DNA of 64,000 nucleotides, from the NCBI RefSeq assembly GCF_018502485.1, contig NZ_CP075546.1, one strand, 5' to 3'. The notes beneath the pieces are model-generated. The model was not told the DNA's origin and made no database searches. It was given only the letters and a program-made list of their open reading frames with translations. Shown piece after piece: positions 1-9,471 of this stretch (positions are counted from its first letter, which is position 1; each line of letters begins with the position of its first letter). The translations under genes were made by a program, and so were the position numbers. Source of the stretch: Methanospirillum purgamenti (lineage in GTDB: Archaea > Halobacteriota > Methanomicrobia > Methanomicrobiales > Methanospirillaceae).

Positions 1-272
1 GAAGATTGACAAACCTGGCCCTGGAACAGGCACGGGAATTTAAGGAACGAGATAGGAGAGCAGCTGATATTATCAAAAAGGCCGGCGGTAATTTAGTTTC
101 TCTTTATTATACCTTTGGACAATATGATTTTGTTGCTATTATCGAAGCACCATCACAAGATGTCATGACCATGATTCTCTTTGAAATTGGAAGGTTTAGT
201 ACAGTAAGTTCAGAGACATTAATGGCGATGCCACCTGAACAACTCTATTCAGTAATTGATAAATACCATTAA
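1..272 (+). CDS. GYD-domain protein, 5' end outside window
   Basis: Small soluble alpha/beta protein of the GYD family, named after a Gly-Tyr-Asp-like motif; here the core reads FGQYDFVAIIEAP, followed by the usual SSETLMAMP segment. The first possible start is a TTG at 6, but the frame stays open to the window edge and the residues after it match the interior of the family (LT...G), so the true start lies upstream and this entry is truncated. Family members are about 95-105 aa and have no settled function. It ends 29 nt from the convergent sensor kinase gene. Confidence 0.75.
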   Translation, partial: RLTNLALEQAREFKERDRRAADIIKKAGGNLVSLYYTFGQYDFVAIIEAPSQDVMTMILFEIGRFSTVSSETLMAMPPEQLYSVIDKYH

Positions 273-301
273 TCAAGATGAAATAACATTGAAGATATCG
301 A

Positions 302-2341
302 TCAATCAGAGCCTGAATCATACCTATAGGCCCCTTTTGGGATTTTCATTTCAAATCTGGCCCCTTCCTGATAGATACCGGTTTCATGAATTTCTATACC
401 GGTAATAGATAATATTTCTCTGACCAGGAAAAGGCCTAGTCCTGAGCCTTGACCCGAACCATATCCCTTATTGAATATTTTTTTTTTATTCTCCGGTTCT
501 ATTCCCTGTCCATTATCGGTGTAGGAAAGGAGCAAATCTTCACTTTCAGATTCTATTGATGCAGTCAAGGTTATTGTATCAACTGTTTTTCCATGAATTA
601 TTGAGTTTCTGATTAATTGTTCGAATCCCTGTTCCAGAAGAGGATCAGCATAGATTTCCAATGATCCAGTTGTGACAACATGAGCAATTGACCTTGATGA
701 TAAATGTGAAAATGCATAAATGGTAATTTCATTTACATTCTGCCATTTTGGATGACTCTGACCCAGCCCTTGATATGCTTGCAGATATTTTACAAGTTCT
801 TCAACCTTTTTGAGCGATTCATGGCATTTGTTATGATAAAGAATACGCTCCTCATCTGATTGTGCTTCACGAACAATCTCAAAGTATCCACCAAGAATGA
901 AAATCTGGTTCATTATTTCATTACTGGTTATTGAATTGAGGATCCTGAGTTTTTCTCTTGCCTGATGAAGCATAAGATCAAGTGTTTTTTGTTCGGTAAT
1001 GTCATTCATTACTATGAGGATCTTCTCTCCTCCACTTTGCCAACTTATTCTTTTTGAGAATACCTGAAAGTGATGATTTATTGTCTGTATAAAAAGCTCT
1101 TTTACTGTTTGTGTCTCTCCTGGAATAATGTCCTGTATTATGCACAATTTTGGACATGTTTCATCTTTTTTCAGGAATATGGTTTGGCAGGACTGTCCTA
1201 ATACACTCTCTCCAAAATATTTTTTTGCAGTCGGATTCGCGTATATAATGTATTTATCATCTGGATCAATTACAAATACGAGTGACTCCATACTTTCAAG
1301 GATTGATACTAACTGGGCCTTTTCCTGACCAATTGCACGTTCGATCGATACTTGAATCTTTTTTTCCTGTATCTGTTTTCGTTGCCTGAATAAAAGCAAA
1401 ATAAAGAAGGATACCATTACAAATATGCTGATGATTATCAATACAATACTCGTAAGGAAGGATTGCATATCAGCTACAACCACTTTTCTGGGTGTAATAA
1501 AAAAAAGATCCCAATATGAATCTTCTAATGCGAGAGGTTTGTGTACTATATCATAGAGACCTGGTTCAAATGGAAATGATCCATTGTTTGGTATTAAGAA
1601 TGTATGTATGTCTGCCTGATGCGAATTGATTCCTTCAAATGATTTAGGAAATGAGGGAATCTCTTTGTATTGTTCAAAAAAACTGGCTCCGTAATCACTT
1701 TTGAATGGTGAATGAAGAATTATTCCATCGCCTGATACAAGCCATGCTTTTCCTCCTTTTGTTAATTCTACTTGAGATAATTTCTTTTCAAAGACTGTTG
1801 TAAATGGAATTAATATTGCGACGCTGCCATCAAATGTTCCATTGAGAAAAATCGGATAATGGTACGCAAGAGCGTTATATCCCTGAATTGATTGAAAAAT
1901 ATCAGACAATACTGGTTTTTGAGTTTGTTGGATCTTTTGTACATGTGACTGGTTTGAAATATTGGTTCCGATCAGTTCAGGTCTTTCGGGATATGTATAT
2001 ACGACTTTACCATTTCTGTCAACACGTGATATCGCACTGATTACGTCCTGATTTAATTCATAATAAAACTTTAAGATCCGTTTGCCCTGGTCGGTAGTTG
2101 TTATGATATCTTGTCTTGTACTTAATTTTTGCAATGCAGTGCGATATGCAGTGAATTGATCGAGAATTTCATTTTCAACCTGATTTAAAATTGAAAATCC
2201 CTGATCATAAACTCTCTGAACCACTTCCTCTTCATATTCATAGTAAAGAAGGCCTAAAAGAATACCCAGAATAAGAAAAATTGCGACAAATAAAAGAGTA
2301 TATGGAATATATGGGGGCAAACGGAATGAATAGTCTTTCAT
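302..2341 (-). CDS. Membrane sensor histidine kinase-like protein lacking the phosphoacceptor His
   Basis: 679 aa. Order: TM1 (about 14-34), extracellular double-Cache-like sensor (36-295), TM2 (296-318), PAS domain (345-450), dimerisation segment (455-525) and HATPase_c (560-670). The ATP-binding boxes are intact: N box around N579 (RNSIIHG), G1 DNGQG at 609-613 and G2 GQGSGLGL at 630-637. In related methanogen kinases the H box reads ITRHDI; here residues 471-476 are ITSNEI, so Asn474 sits where the phosphorylated His should be. It probably senses a small extracellular ligand, but signalling may be non-canonical, for example as a heterodimer or regulator. No response regulator is adjacent. 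Confidence 0.85.
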   Translation of the reverse strand: MKDYSFRLPPYIPYTLLFVAIFLILGILLGLLYYEYEEEVVQRVYDQGFSILNQVENEILDQFTAYRTALQKLSTRQDIITTTDQGKRILKFYYELNQDVISAISRVDRNGKVVYTYPERPELIGTNISNQSHVQKIQQTQKPVLSDIFQSIQGYNALAYHYPIFLNGTFDGSVAILIPFTTVFEKKLSQVELTKGGKAWLVSGDGIILHSPFKSDYGASFFEQYKEIPSFPKSFEGINSHQADIHTFLIPNNGSFPFEPGLYDIVHKPLALEDSYWDLFFITPRKVVVADMQSFLTSIVLIIISIFVMVSFFILLLFRQRKQIQEKKIQVSIERAIGQEKAQLVSILESMESLVFVIDPDDKYIIYANPTAKKYFGESVLGQSCQTIFLKKDETCPKLCIIQDIIPGETQTVKELFIQTINHHFQVFSKRISWQSGGEKILIVMNDITEQKTLDLMLHQAREKLRILNSITSNEIMNQIFILGGYFEIVREAQSDEERILYHNKCHESLKKVEELVKYLQAYQGLGQSHPKWQNVNEITIYAFSHLSSRSIAHVVTTGSLEIYADPLLEQGFEQLIRNSIIHGKTVDTITLTASIESESEDLLLSYTDNGQGIEPENKKKIFNKGYGSGQGSGLGLFLVREILSITGIEIHETGIYQEGARFEMKIPKGAYRYDSGSD

Positions 2342-2514
2342 TTCATGTATCTCTCTTCTTCTCTTCGTTCTGGTTATGTTTAGAGCAAATATCGTTTTGT
2401 CTATTATATTTTACTTATCAAGGTGGATTATAATAATTTCCTACTGTAAATTTCTGGTAAGCCAATGTCATATCTCAATAAAGCTTGTTGACTAATACTA
2501 TTAAGATAAATTTC

Positions 2515-3189
2515 ATGGTTTCAGATATCGGGTATCTGGTCGGAGCAGTTGGAACATTTTTTGCAATCCTGGATCCATTTGGAAACCTTCCCTTTTTTAT
2601 TGCATATACCAGTTCGCTCAGTTCATATGTCCGAAAAAAAACCGCTCTGTACCTGTCTGTATTCATTTTTTCAGCGATGGCAATATTTCTCTTTTCTGGT
2701 CAGATGGTGCTGAGTTTTTTTCATATATCCCTGCCTGCGTTCCAGATAGCAGGAGGGATAATTCTCTTCGGTGTTGCCCTGTCAATGATGAGCGGAACAC
2801 ATACCATAACCATGAACAAAGTTATCTCTGATACCGGAAAGGAGATGCTTCTTGAGAAGAACGAATCCATTCTGCCGACCATTATTGTCCCGCTTGGCAT
2901 CCCACTCTATGTTGGTCCGGGATCGATTGCTGCAGCCATTCTTTTTGGGAGTAATGCACCGACAGAAACAGCATTCCTCGGAGGACTGCTTGTCATCCTT
3001 CTTATTGTCATCTTCATTACTCTGCTTAATATGAGTTCGGATTTCATAGGCAAGGTGTTTGGAAATCAGGGAATTGAGATCCTGGTCCGTCTGATGGGGC
3101 TTGTCCTTGCAGCAATTGCTGTCCAATTGACTCTGGAGGGGATCACAGGAGCGATCACCACCATGATCCTCCCTTCCCTGTCCGGATAA
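2515..3189 (+). CDS. MarC family integral membrane protein
   Basis: About 225 aa with roughly six hydrophobic spans and the family's N-terminal ILDPFGNLPFF stretch, which identifies MarC/UPF0056. Transport substrate is not established for the family. An in-frame TTG exists at 2485, but the ATG at 2515 gives the usual N-terminus (MVSDIGYL), so I chose it; neither has a clear ribosome site. The stop codon lies one base from the stop of the convergent MBL hydrolase gene. Confidence 0.85.
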   Translation: MVSDIGYLVGAVGTFFAILDPFGNLPFFIAYTSSLSSYVRKKTALYLSVFIFSAMAIFLFSGQMVLSFFHISLPAFQIAGGIILFGVALSMMSGTHTITMNKVISDTGKEMLLEKNESILPTIIVPLGIPLYVGPGSIAAAILFGSNAPTETAFLGGLLVILLIVIFITLLNMSSDFIGKVFGNQGIEILVRLMGLVLAAIAVQLTLEGITGAITTMILPSLSG

Positions 3190-3190
3190 A

Positions 3191-3937
3191 TTACATTTTG
3201 ATGACCATATCATCCATGCCTATAATTACATCAGAAAACTGAGGGCCGATATTTTTTATTGCACTTCGCTGATCAAGTGATGCATAGAGATCTGCGGCAA
3301 AATGAACCAGTGCCAGTCGTTTTGCCCTTGCCTCAGTCGCAAGACGAACTGCTACTTCAGGGTTTAAATGAGGCCATCCGGGATTTTCCTGTCCGGGGAG
3401 ATAGGCACATTCGGTAATAAGAAGATCTGCATCGGCTCCCAGGGTTAAAATACCCTCACATGGTCCGGTATCTGTGCAGAACGTAATTGTTTTTGAAAGT
3501 TCAAACCGGTACCCGAAAACCGGCTGATTATGAACAAGGAATGCAGTCTGAACCGGAATCTGGAGATTACACCTGCCTTCTACTAGTTCCATTATCGTAA
3601 CTGGGTAGGTCAGTTCACTCAGGGGGACGGTGTAGGGATACCCGATAAATTTGGATAACATATGAGCCCCCGGAGGACCATAGATGGACAGACCGCCTTC
3701 AAACTGACACCGAGCCAGAGTATGAAGGCCGGATATATGATCCAGGTGAAAATGAGAGAAGAACAAGAGGGCAGGTTTTTGTATGGATGGATATACATCC
3801 GGAATCTTTGTAAAACCCTCTCCAGCGTCGAGAATGATAAAACAGTCAGGAGTATCAATGGTGATGCAGGTGGTATACCCTGTTTTCGAGGTGTACCATC
3901 CGTTCGTTCCATGAAAAATTACTGTGATCTCTTCCAT
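3191..3937 (-). CDS. MBL-fold metal-dependent hydrolase
   Basis: 248 aa metallo-beta-lactamase-fold protein. The metal motif HFHLDH is at about 62-67, with later ligands likely in the CTDTGP (Asp) and VHFAAD (His) segments. The layout is like RNase Z/phosphodiesterase-type enzymes (LDAGEG before the HxHxDH motif). The substrate cannot be read from sequence; a phosphodiester is possible. It is convergent with marC and stands alone on its strand. Confidence 0.75.
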   Translation of the reverse strand: MEEITVIFHGTNGWYTSKTGYTTCITIDTPDCFIILDAGEGFTKIPDVYPSIQKPALLFFSHFHLDHISGLHTLARCQFEGGLSIYGPPGAHMLSKFIGYPYTVPLSELTYPVTIMELVEGRCNLQIPVQTAFLVHNQPVFGYRFELSKTITFCTDTGPCEGILTLGADADLLITECAYLPGQENPGWPHLNPEVAVRLATEARAKRLALVHFAADLYASLDQRSAIKNIGPQFSDVIIGMDDMVIKM

Positions 3938-4026
3938 TATATCATGAATACATCGAACTCATAAACTGATATAAGGCGTGTTCCAGTCTCAACAAATGAC
4001 ATTAACTCTTAAAAAAAGAGATGAAA

Positions 4027-4578
4027 TCAATAGATATAGGTCTGCGATGATCTGCCTCTGATTACCCCAATCACTCCATACGCAATCAGATAACACCCGA
4101 TAAACACGACAAGGAGTTGCATCCCGTCCTGGGGATAAAGAATGAGATAAAACCCGACAAAAATGCTCAACAACCCTCCGATAATCAGAAAAATCCAGGA
4201 TATACGGTCCTGAACAAACCCAGACGAAAACCCGAGTTGCATTATACCCATCATGAGGATAATGACCCCCAGTAAGATCCCCATAAGCGAGACCGTCATA
4301 TCTGGGTTGAAGAGAGCATACAGACTGACACATACACCGATAATTCCAAGAAGCATAAACGGAACAGAAAACCCTGATCCTCTCACTGAATAGCCAATAC
4401 CCACAATAATCAGCGATATCAGGAATATTACTGCGGCAAGAAACACCCCGATGATGCCAGGGATAAAGGGGGAAAAGACGAGCATAAGAAGACCGATGAG
4501 TATGGCTACCACAGTAGTCTGTCTGGACATACCCGTGCTCACCCAGATCATGTTCATACAGGATGATTGTACCACCAT
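4027..4578 (-). CDS. HdeD-like (DUF308) membrane protein
   Basis: 183 aa, almost wholly hydrophobic, with about six short membrane spans arranged as the repeated pairs typical of DUF308/HdeD proteins. In enterobacteria HdeD is linked to acid resistance; in archaea the role is unknown. Alternative starts at residues 8, 10 and 17 are possible. It follows the radical SAM gene on the same strand with a 40-nt gap, so the two may be co-transcribed. Confidence 0.65.
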   Translation of the reverse strand: MVVQSSCMNMIWVSTGMSRQTTVVAILIGLLMLVFSPFIPGIIGVFLAAVIFLISLIIVGIGYSVRGSGFSVPFMLLGIIGVCVSLYALFNPDMTVSLMGILLGVIILMMGIMQLGFSSGFVQDRISWIFLIIGGLLSIFVGFYLILYPQDGMQLLVVFIGCYLIAYGVIGVIRGRSSQTYIY

Positions 4579-4618
4579 CCATAAATCCGAATTGATCCCT
4601 AATCAGATGGAGGGATGA

Positions 4619-5785
4619 TTATTGCATAGCAATCTTCTGCATGAGAGCCATTATTCCAGGTTTTTGTTTTCCCAAACTTGTGCCCGTCTGCCCAGGTCCG
4701 AATCCCCCGAACATCGGTGGTGCATCAAACATCTCGGTATTCATCCGATCGGTGATTTCATCAAATATCCGTTTATATGCAATACAATGAGGATCAACAC
4801 CGGTGATCTCTCCACCGGACGGGGCAATTGCATTATACGGGCATCCTCCCCGGCAATACCGGATGTGGGAACAGGATGAACAATGGGTATCCACGTAGGC
4901 TTTGAAATCATTCATAAGGCGGCCTGCCTTTGATTCATCAAGTTCTTTCTGTGTCGGCCGGTCACGGACATTGCCCATGACATATTCTTCCATGCCGACA
5001 AACCGGTAACAAGGATAGATATTCCCATCCGGACCGATGGCATAGGTATTTCCCATACAGTCGGCAAAAGTGCAGACATTCCCCCTTCTCGTAAAGACAC
5101 ACCGGACCAGGTCATTGATGTTCATAATGTCAATCTCATGGTAGTGGTCAAGTGACTGATCCAGGAGATAGACTAGGAGAGCCCCAAATTTCTCCGGGGC
5201 CAGCGCCCACTCATTTGGGCTGTCACTTCGAAGTGAAGGAAGTGCCGGATGAAGTTTCATCGTAAAACCCTGGTCGATGAAAAACTGTACGATGGGCTCC
5301 CGCTGTTTTTCAGAATAGCCGGTAAATGTACAGATGAACCTGACATTCAGGCCATGCTCCCGTGCAACCCGGTACCCTTCCATCGTCTTTTGAAAATACC
5401 CGTCACCCCGCTGATAATCGGTTATATCCTTAGGACCATCGATACTAGATCCAATGGGAATATGGTATTCTGCAAAAATCTTCGCAAGTTCCGGAGTCAT
5501 TCGCCATAGGTTTGTCTGAATCGCGAATGAGGGTTTATTTTTCGTTAGACCCTGTGCAAGAATGGGGAGAGCCGCACGATAAAAGGCAGGTCCGGCAAGG
5601 AGAGGTTCACCGCCATGAAAGGTTATCGTGACCGGATCATCCCGAAAATCTGAAAGCCAGGATACGACATCCCTTACAACCTGAATATTCATCACTGGAG
5701 ATCCTTCTTCCGAGCTCCAGCAGTATTTACAATTGGATGGGCAGCCAAGAGTCGGGATTATCATAATATGAAAAGGGGTTTTCAT
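4619..5785 (-). CDS. SPASM-domain radical SAM enzyme, anSME-like, putative peptide modifier
   Basis: 388 aa. The radical SAM cluster motif CPSNCKYC (Cys15, 19, 22) is followed by the SAM-binding HGGEP motif. The C-terminal half has SPASM-type cysteines that would hold auxiliary Fe-S clusters: an early pair (CTFADC), YPCYRF, then CSSCSHIRYCRGGCPYN and a final Cys. This arrangement is shared by anaerobic sulfatase-maturating enzymes and peptide-modifying enzymes; it resembles a methanogen family I recall as Mhun_1560-type, which should be checked. The last 40 residues form a Gly/Phe/Gln-rich tail (MFGGFGPGQTG...) outside the catalytic fold. No sulfatase or clear precursor peptide gene is next to it. 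Confidence 0.8.
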   Translation of the reverse strand: MKTPFHIMIIPTLGCPSNCKYCWSSEEGSPVMNIQVVRDVVSWLSDFRDDPVTITFHGGEPLLAGPAFYRAALPILAQGLTKNKPSFAIQTNLWRMTPELAKIFAEYHIPIGSSIDGPKDITDYQRGDGYFQKTMEGYRVAREHGLNVRFICTFTGYSEKQREPIVQFFIDQGFTMKLHPALPSLRSDSPNEWALAPEKFGALLVYLLDQSLDHYHEIDIMNINDLVRCVFTRRGNVCTFADCMGNTYAIGPDGNIYPCYRFVGMEEYVMGNVRDRPTQKELDESKAGRLMNDFKAYVDTHCSSCSHIRYCRGGCPYNAIAPSGGEITGVDPHCIAYKRIFDEITDRMNTEMFDAPPMFGGFGPGQTGTSLGKQKPGIMALMQKIAMQ

Positions 5786-6195
5786 CGGTCTACCACAATT
5801 CTCCTGAATAAGTACTCCTCCGAAGACTTATTAGATCCACCATTTGGTCTGTATCATGGATAAGAAATCACTATATGTTGTATGAGCATGTTTTGTGATA
5901 GTCAGCGCACGCTGCCGTTTAACTCTCAATTAATGGATTACCATCAAGAATTCATATATCCGTCATGTCTGTCCTATTGAGGTAAATCCGCTCTTTTCCT
6001 CATGTATCGTTTATTTTTCAGTGAAAACACCCATTATAAAAAAGCCCACTGTTCTCTTGGTGAAGAGTTCAGGATAGATTCTAAGATCCCTTTGATCCGA
6101 AAGAGGACTATATTTCATATCACAATGAACAGGAGAGGATATGAACAAAATCTGGATTTCGAATATGTCAATATGATGTGCTGTCAATTTCATAC
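5786..6195. other. Divergent intergenic region, 410 nt
   Basis: This separates the leftward radical SAM gene from the rightward AlkD-like gene and must hold both promoters. Open frames within it (for example 6002-6220) have no recognisable family, no ribosome site and atypical composition, so I do not call a gene. I looked for a short precursor peptide for the radical SAM enzyme and saw no convincing one. Confidence 0.5.
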
Positions 6196-6912
6196 ATGGA
6201 TCCGATCATCCGGAAGATAAAAGAGGAATTGTCTACCTCCATCGACGAAAAGACTAAAACCAGTTATCAGCGGTTTTTCAAGGAAGAAGTGAAAGCGTAC
6301 GGATGTAAATCTGCCGGGGTATCAAAGATTGCTAAAAAATACTGGAAAGAAGTGAATACCAGAAGTAAACAAGAAATATTCTCTCTCTGCGAGGAACTTT
6401 TTCTGTCAGGATATCTGGAAGAGACGGGTATTGTTGCTTCCTGGGTCCCTAACCTCAAAGACCAGTTCGAGCCAGAAGACATGATCACCTTCAGACATTG
6501 GATTATGAACTATATCACCAACTGGGCTGCATGTGACAGTTTTTGTAACCACTCGATGGGTGACTTTATCGATAAGTATCCTGATTTTATCGGTGAATTA
6601 AAAACATGGACCCATTCCGAAAACCGGTGGATGAGGCGAGCAGCTGCTGTCTCTCTCATTATTCCGGCAAAGCGTGGAAAATACCTGGATGATGTTCTTG
6701 AGATAGCCGATGCTCTGCTTACTGATGAGGATGATCTGGTCAGGAAGGGATATGGCTGGCTATTAAAAGAAGCAAGCAGACAGCATGAGGATATTATTTT
6801 TGAGTATGTTCTTGCTCATAAAAAAGAGATGCCACGAACGTCACTCCGCTATGCAATTGAACTCATGCCAAAAGAGAGACGGGCAGAAGCGATGAAAAAG
6901 GACTGGAAATAG
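6196..6912 (+). CDS. AlkD-like DNA alkylation repair protein
   Basis: 238 aa, all-helical HEAT-like repeat protein of the DNA alkylation repair (AlkC/AlkD) family. Supporting segments are KSAGVSKIAKKYW near the N-terminus, ITNWAACDSFCNH in the middle and the basic repeat ENRWMRRAAAVSLI, the part that contacts DNA in AlkD. Family members excise alkylated purines without base flipping. The ATG at 6196 (MDPIIRK) was preferred over the upstream GTG at 6178 because it fits the family N-terminus. It is a single gene; the downstream neighbour is convergent. Confidence 0.85.
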   Translation: MDPIIRKIKEELSTSIDEKTKTSYQRFFKEEVKAYGCKSAGVSKIAKKYWKEVNTRSKQEIFSLCEELFLSGYLEETGIVASWVPNLKDQFEPEDMITFRHWIMNYITNWAACDSFCNHSMGDFIDKYPDFIGELKTWTHSENRWMRRAAAVSLIIPAKRGKYLDDVLEIADALLTDEDDLVRKGYGWLLKEASRQHEDIIFEYVLAHKKEMPRTSLRYAIELMPKERRAEAMKKDWK

Positions 6913-6936
6913 TATCATCCCATATTTTTATTCAGA

Positions 6937-8025
6937 TCAGAAAATAGTATTGTCTTCAATAAACCGTTCAATGACCTCTATCTCCCGTTCCAGACTGTCG
7001 CTTAATTCAAGTGCTTTTGCCCGGCTGAGATACTTTCTGGCTTCAAAGAAATCACCATCCTGTTTGCATTCTTCTGCATACGTGACCATCAGTTCGATGA
7101 TCTTCGGATTCGGACCAAAGGGGATATTTCGTTCATCCAGAATCTCACGACCATGGGAGAGAATAGCAGGCACATCCGGCTCTTTGCCAGCCTTTTCCTT
7201 GATATATGCCAGCTCCCGGGCGGTCTCTGGTGAGTCCTCCCACGTGGTGGCCATCAGGTAGCAGGTGACTGCTCCGGTATAATCACCCGTTTCTGTCAGG
7301 TAATATCCCATATTTCGGTAGGCATGGGCCAGGTCATCAGGTTTCCAGGCATACTCAAAACATTGGTTTGTAAGATTGCGAAATTCATTCAGGATTCTCT
7401 CTTCCCGACACATATCAGCACGGGCAAACAATATGGAATCATTGACCGGACTCAATTCTGAAAGGAACCTGAAAATAGCTCTGGCTTGATTCTTTTCTCC
7501 TTTTAACAAAGCGAGTTGTCCTGACTGGAATAGGATATCGCAGTTTTGATAGGGATGAACCTTAAAAGTCTGCTCCGGTGAGAGCCAGGTTATATAATAT
7601 GCATACTCGATAAAATCCCGAAATGACAGATATTTTTCCTCTCCCTCATTCGGATGCTCAGCATAGGGAAGGATGTATAACAAAGCTGACTCTGCAGCCA
7701 TTCCATTTCGTTCGTTCAGGAGTGAACGGACAGATCCAAGGACCGCTTCTACAATTATATCCGGATTTTGAACCCGGGACATGAAGGTCTGAAATTCAAC
7801 ATGAGAGAATGACTGGATTGCCAGAGATGCAAAGAGGTCAGATATCTCCTTCTGACATGGGTGTCCTGCATAATGATGCTCCATATCAGTGAGGTATTCC
7901 ATAACCTGACTCTTATCACCGGGAACATGGTCTCGGATGTGCGTTAGAATTCCTGCACAACTCTGTGGCGATGTCATTCTCATCTCCAGAATCTGGTACC
8001 TCTGATAGGATTGGACTTGAGCCAT
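6937..8025 (-). CDS. TPR-like helical protein of unknown function
   Basis: 362 aa, soluble, no signal peptide or membrane span. It is helix-rich with tetratricopeptide-like pairs in the second half (for example AHAYRNMGYYLTETGDYTGAVTCY around 235-258 and a last pair at 310-345). I do not recognise a named family. TPR arrays usually serve as protein-binding scaffolds. It is transcribed away from the DUF99 gene. Confidence 0.6.
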   Translation of the reverse strand: MAQVQSYQRYQILEMRMTSPQSCAGILTHIRDHVPGDKSQVMEYLTDMEHHYAGHPCQKEISDLFASLAIQSFSHVEFQTFMSRVQNPDIIVEAVLGSVRSLLNERNGMAAESALLYILPYAEHPNEGEEKYLSFRDFIEYAYYITWLSPEQTFKVHPYQNCDILFQSGQLALLKGEKNQARAIFRFLSELSPVNDSILFARADMCREERILNEFRNLTNQCFEYAWKPDDLAHAYRNMGYYLTETGDYTGAVTCYLMATTWEDSPETARELAYIKEKAGKEPDVPAILSHGREILDERNIPFGPNPKIIELMVTYAEECKQDGDFFEARKYLSRAKALELSDSLEREIEVIERFIEDNTIF

Positions 8026-8085
8026 GATGATACATACCTTTCAGGTTCGCAAGAATTCTAGTACCTGAACAGATGATCTAATGGT

Positions 8086-8679
8086 ATGCAGCTCCAAAAG
8101 CAGGGTATCCGGGTATTAGGGATCTCCGAGTCTTTTGCACACCGTGACTGGTCGGTTCTCTGCGGCGTTGTTATGCGTCGGGACCTGCATATTGACGGCT
8201 TCTGCTTTGGAAAAGTCCGTGTGGGGGGGATGGATGCAACGGCAGAGATAATCCGGATGATAACGTCTCTTGACCGTCAGGATGTCAATGCAATCCTTTT
8301 GAATGGGGGTGTCATTGCATGGTATAATGTGATTAATCCGGTGGAGATTATGGAAAAAACCGGGTTTCCTGTGATTTGTGTCTCATATAAGGATTCAAAT
8401 GGCCTATCAGGCCATATCAGACATCATTTTCCTGGAGATGAGGAACGGATAAAAGCATACAAAGACCTTGGAGAGAGAATGGTTGTCCCCCTTAAAACAG
8501 GTTTGTTTTTGTATGCCAGGGGATATGGTTGTTCGGATTATGAAGTCATGAAGTTATGTAAAATATTTACCCTTCATGGAAAAATTCCTGAACCTGTCAG
8601 GGTTGCCAGACTGTGTGCCCGAACCATCATGCATAATACCAATGCTGGGAAAATAATCGATAATCCTTCATCTGGCTAA
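8086..8679 (+). CDS. DUF99 (UPF0215) family protein
   Basis: 197 aa, matching the archaeal DUF99 family, which is distantly related to endonuclease V in fold. Visible signatures are the N-terminal RVLGISES segment, the central LNGGVIAWYNVINP segment and the C-terminal EPVRVARLCARTI segment. No biochemical function is established. Its last 53 nt overlap the end of the convergent pilin-like gene. Confidence 0.85.
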   Translation: MQLQKQGIRVLGISESFAHRDWSVLCGVVMRRDLHIDGFCFGKVRVGGMDATAEIIRMITSLDRQDVNAILLNGGVIAWYNVINPVEIMEKTGFPVICVSYKDSNGLSGHIRHHFPGDEERIKAYKDLGERMVVPLKTGLFLYARGYGCSDYEVMKLCKIFTLHGKIPEPVRVARLCARTIMHNTNAGKIIDNPSSG

Positions 8680-9355
8680 ATATAAACTCTTCCTTGTATT
8701 TTTCCATATATTCTGAATCAAGGAGGTTTCCTGGAGCCAAAGGAGAATGGCATCCGATTAATTTTCGATATATCCGAAGTTCAACATTATCTCCTGGGTG
8801 AATAAAACCATTTTTCAGATCGATCACTATGGTCTCCTTCGGAGCGAAAAACTGCCCCCTGCACCCTGAACCTCCAATGGTTTTCACACCATAATGTTTA
8901 GTTGGAATAAAATCATTTCCATCAAGCGTAGATATAAAGGCAAGAAGATATTCATCATTCACTTTTATTCTTGCCATCAGGTGACTGTTGTTGATTTCTT
9001 CATGGGAAAACGATCTGATTACCACCTGGCTTTCAAGCTTCTCACCATTATGATTCACCCCAACAATCTGAATGATAGCTGGCGCCAGGCAATTGTGAAA
9101 GGGAAGTTGTATAAATCCCAAGAAACATGCCAATATGAGAGCACCAATGATAATTGTTATCATTACCATTAGAATGACAGAATGAGTACTTGAATCCGCA
9201 CCATCAAACCCCATAATGTGCCACATTGGTTCAATGAGAATGGATATGAAAATTATGAATTGGTTCTTTGATGACTGACTACTCGTATGCGACGAGTGTG
9301 TTTGTGAATACATGATGTCTGATGAAGATGACTTCATGTCGATGTATGAATGCAA
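8627..9355 (-). CDS. Pilin-like membrane-anchored protein
   Basis: 242 aa. After a Ser-rich N-terminal stretch of about 55 residues comes one strong hydrophobic segment (ILMVMITIIIGALILACFLGF), resembling the helix of archaeal type IV pilin N-terminal domains, then an extracellular beta-rich domain (about 90-242). A clean class III signal peptidase site is not obvious, and the N-terminal extension is long for a pilin, so a general surface protein with pilin-like anchor is also possible. Its 3' end overlaps the DUF99 gene. Confidence 0.5.
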   Translation of the reverse strand: MHSYIDMKSSSSDIMYSQTHSSHTSSQSSKNQFIIFISILIEPMWHIMGFDGADSSTHSVILMVMITIIIGALILACFLGFIQLPFHNCLAPAIIQIVGVNHNGEKLESQVVIRSFSHEEINNSHLMARIKVNDEYLLAFISTLDGNDFIPTKHYGVKTIGGSGCRGQFFAPKETIVIDLKNGFIHPGDNVELRIYRKLIGCHSPLAPGNLLDSEYMEKYKEEFIFSQMKDYRLFSQHWYYA

Positions 9356-9471
9356 GACGTCAGAGTCTACTTAAAGTTATACCGGTAATTATAGTGCAAG
9401 GTAAACCATTTGGGATAATTAGAACGAAATGCTGATTATTCCTCGACATGCACTCAAATAAAGGCAATAAT

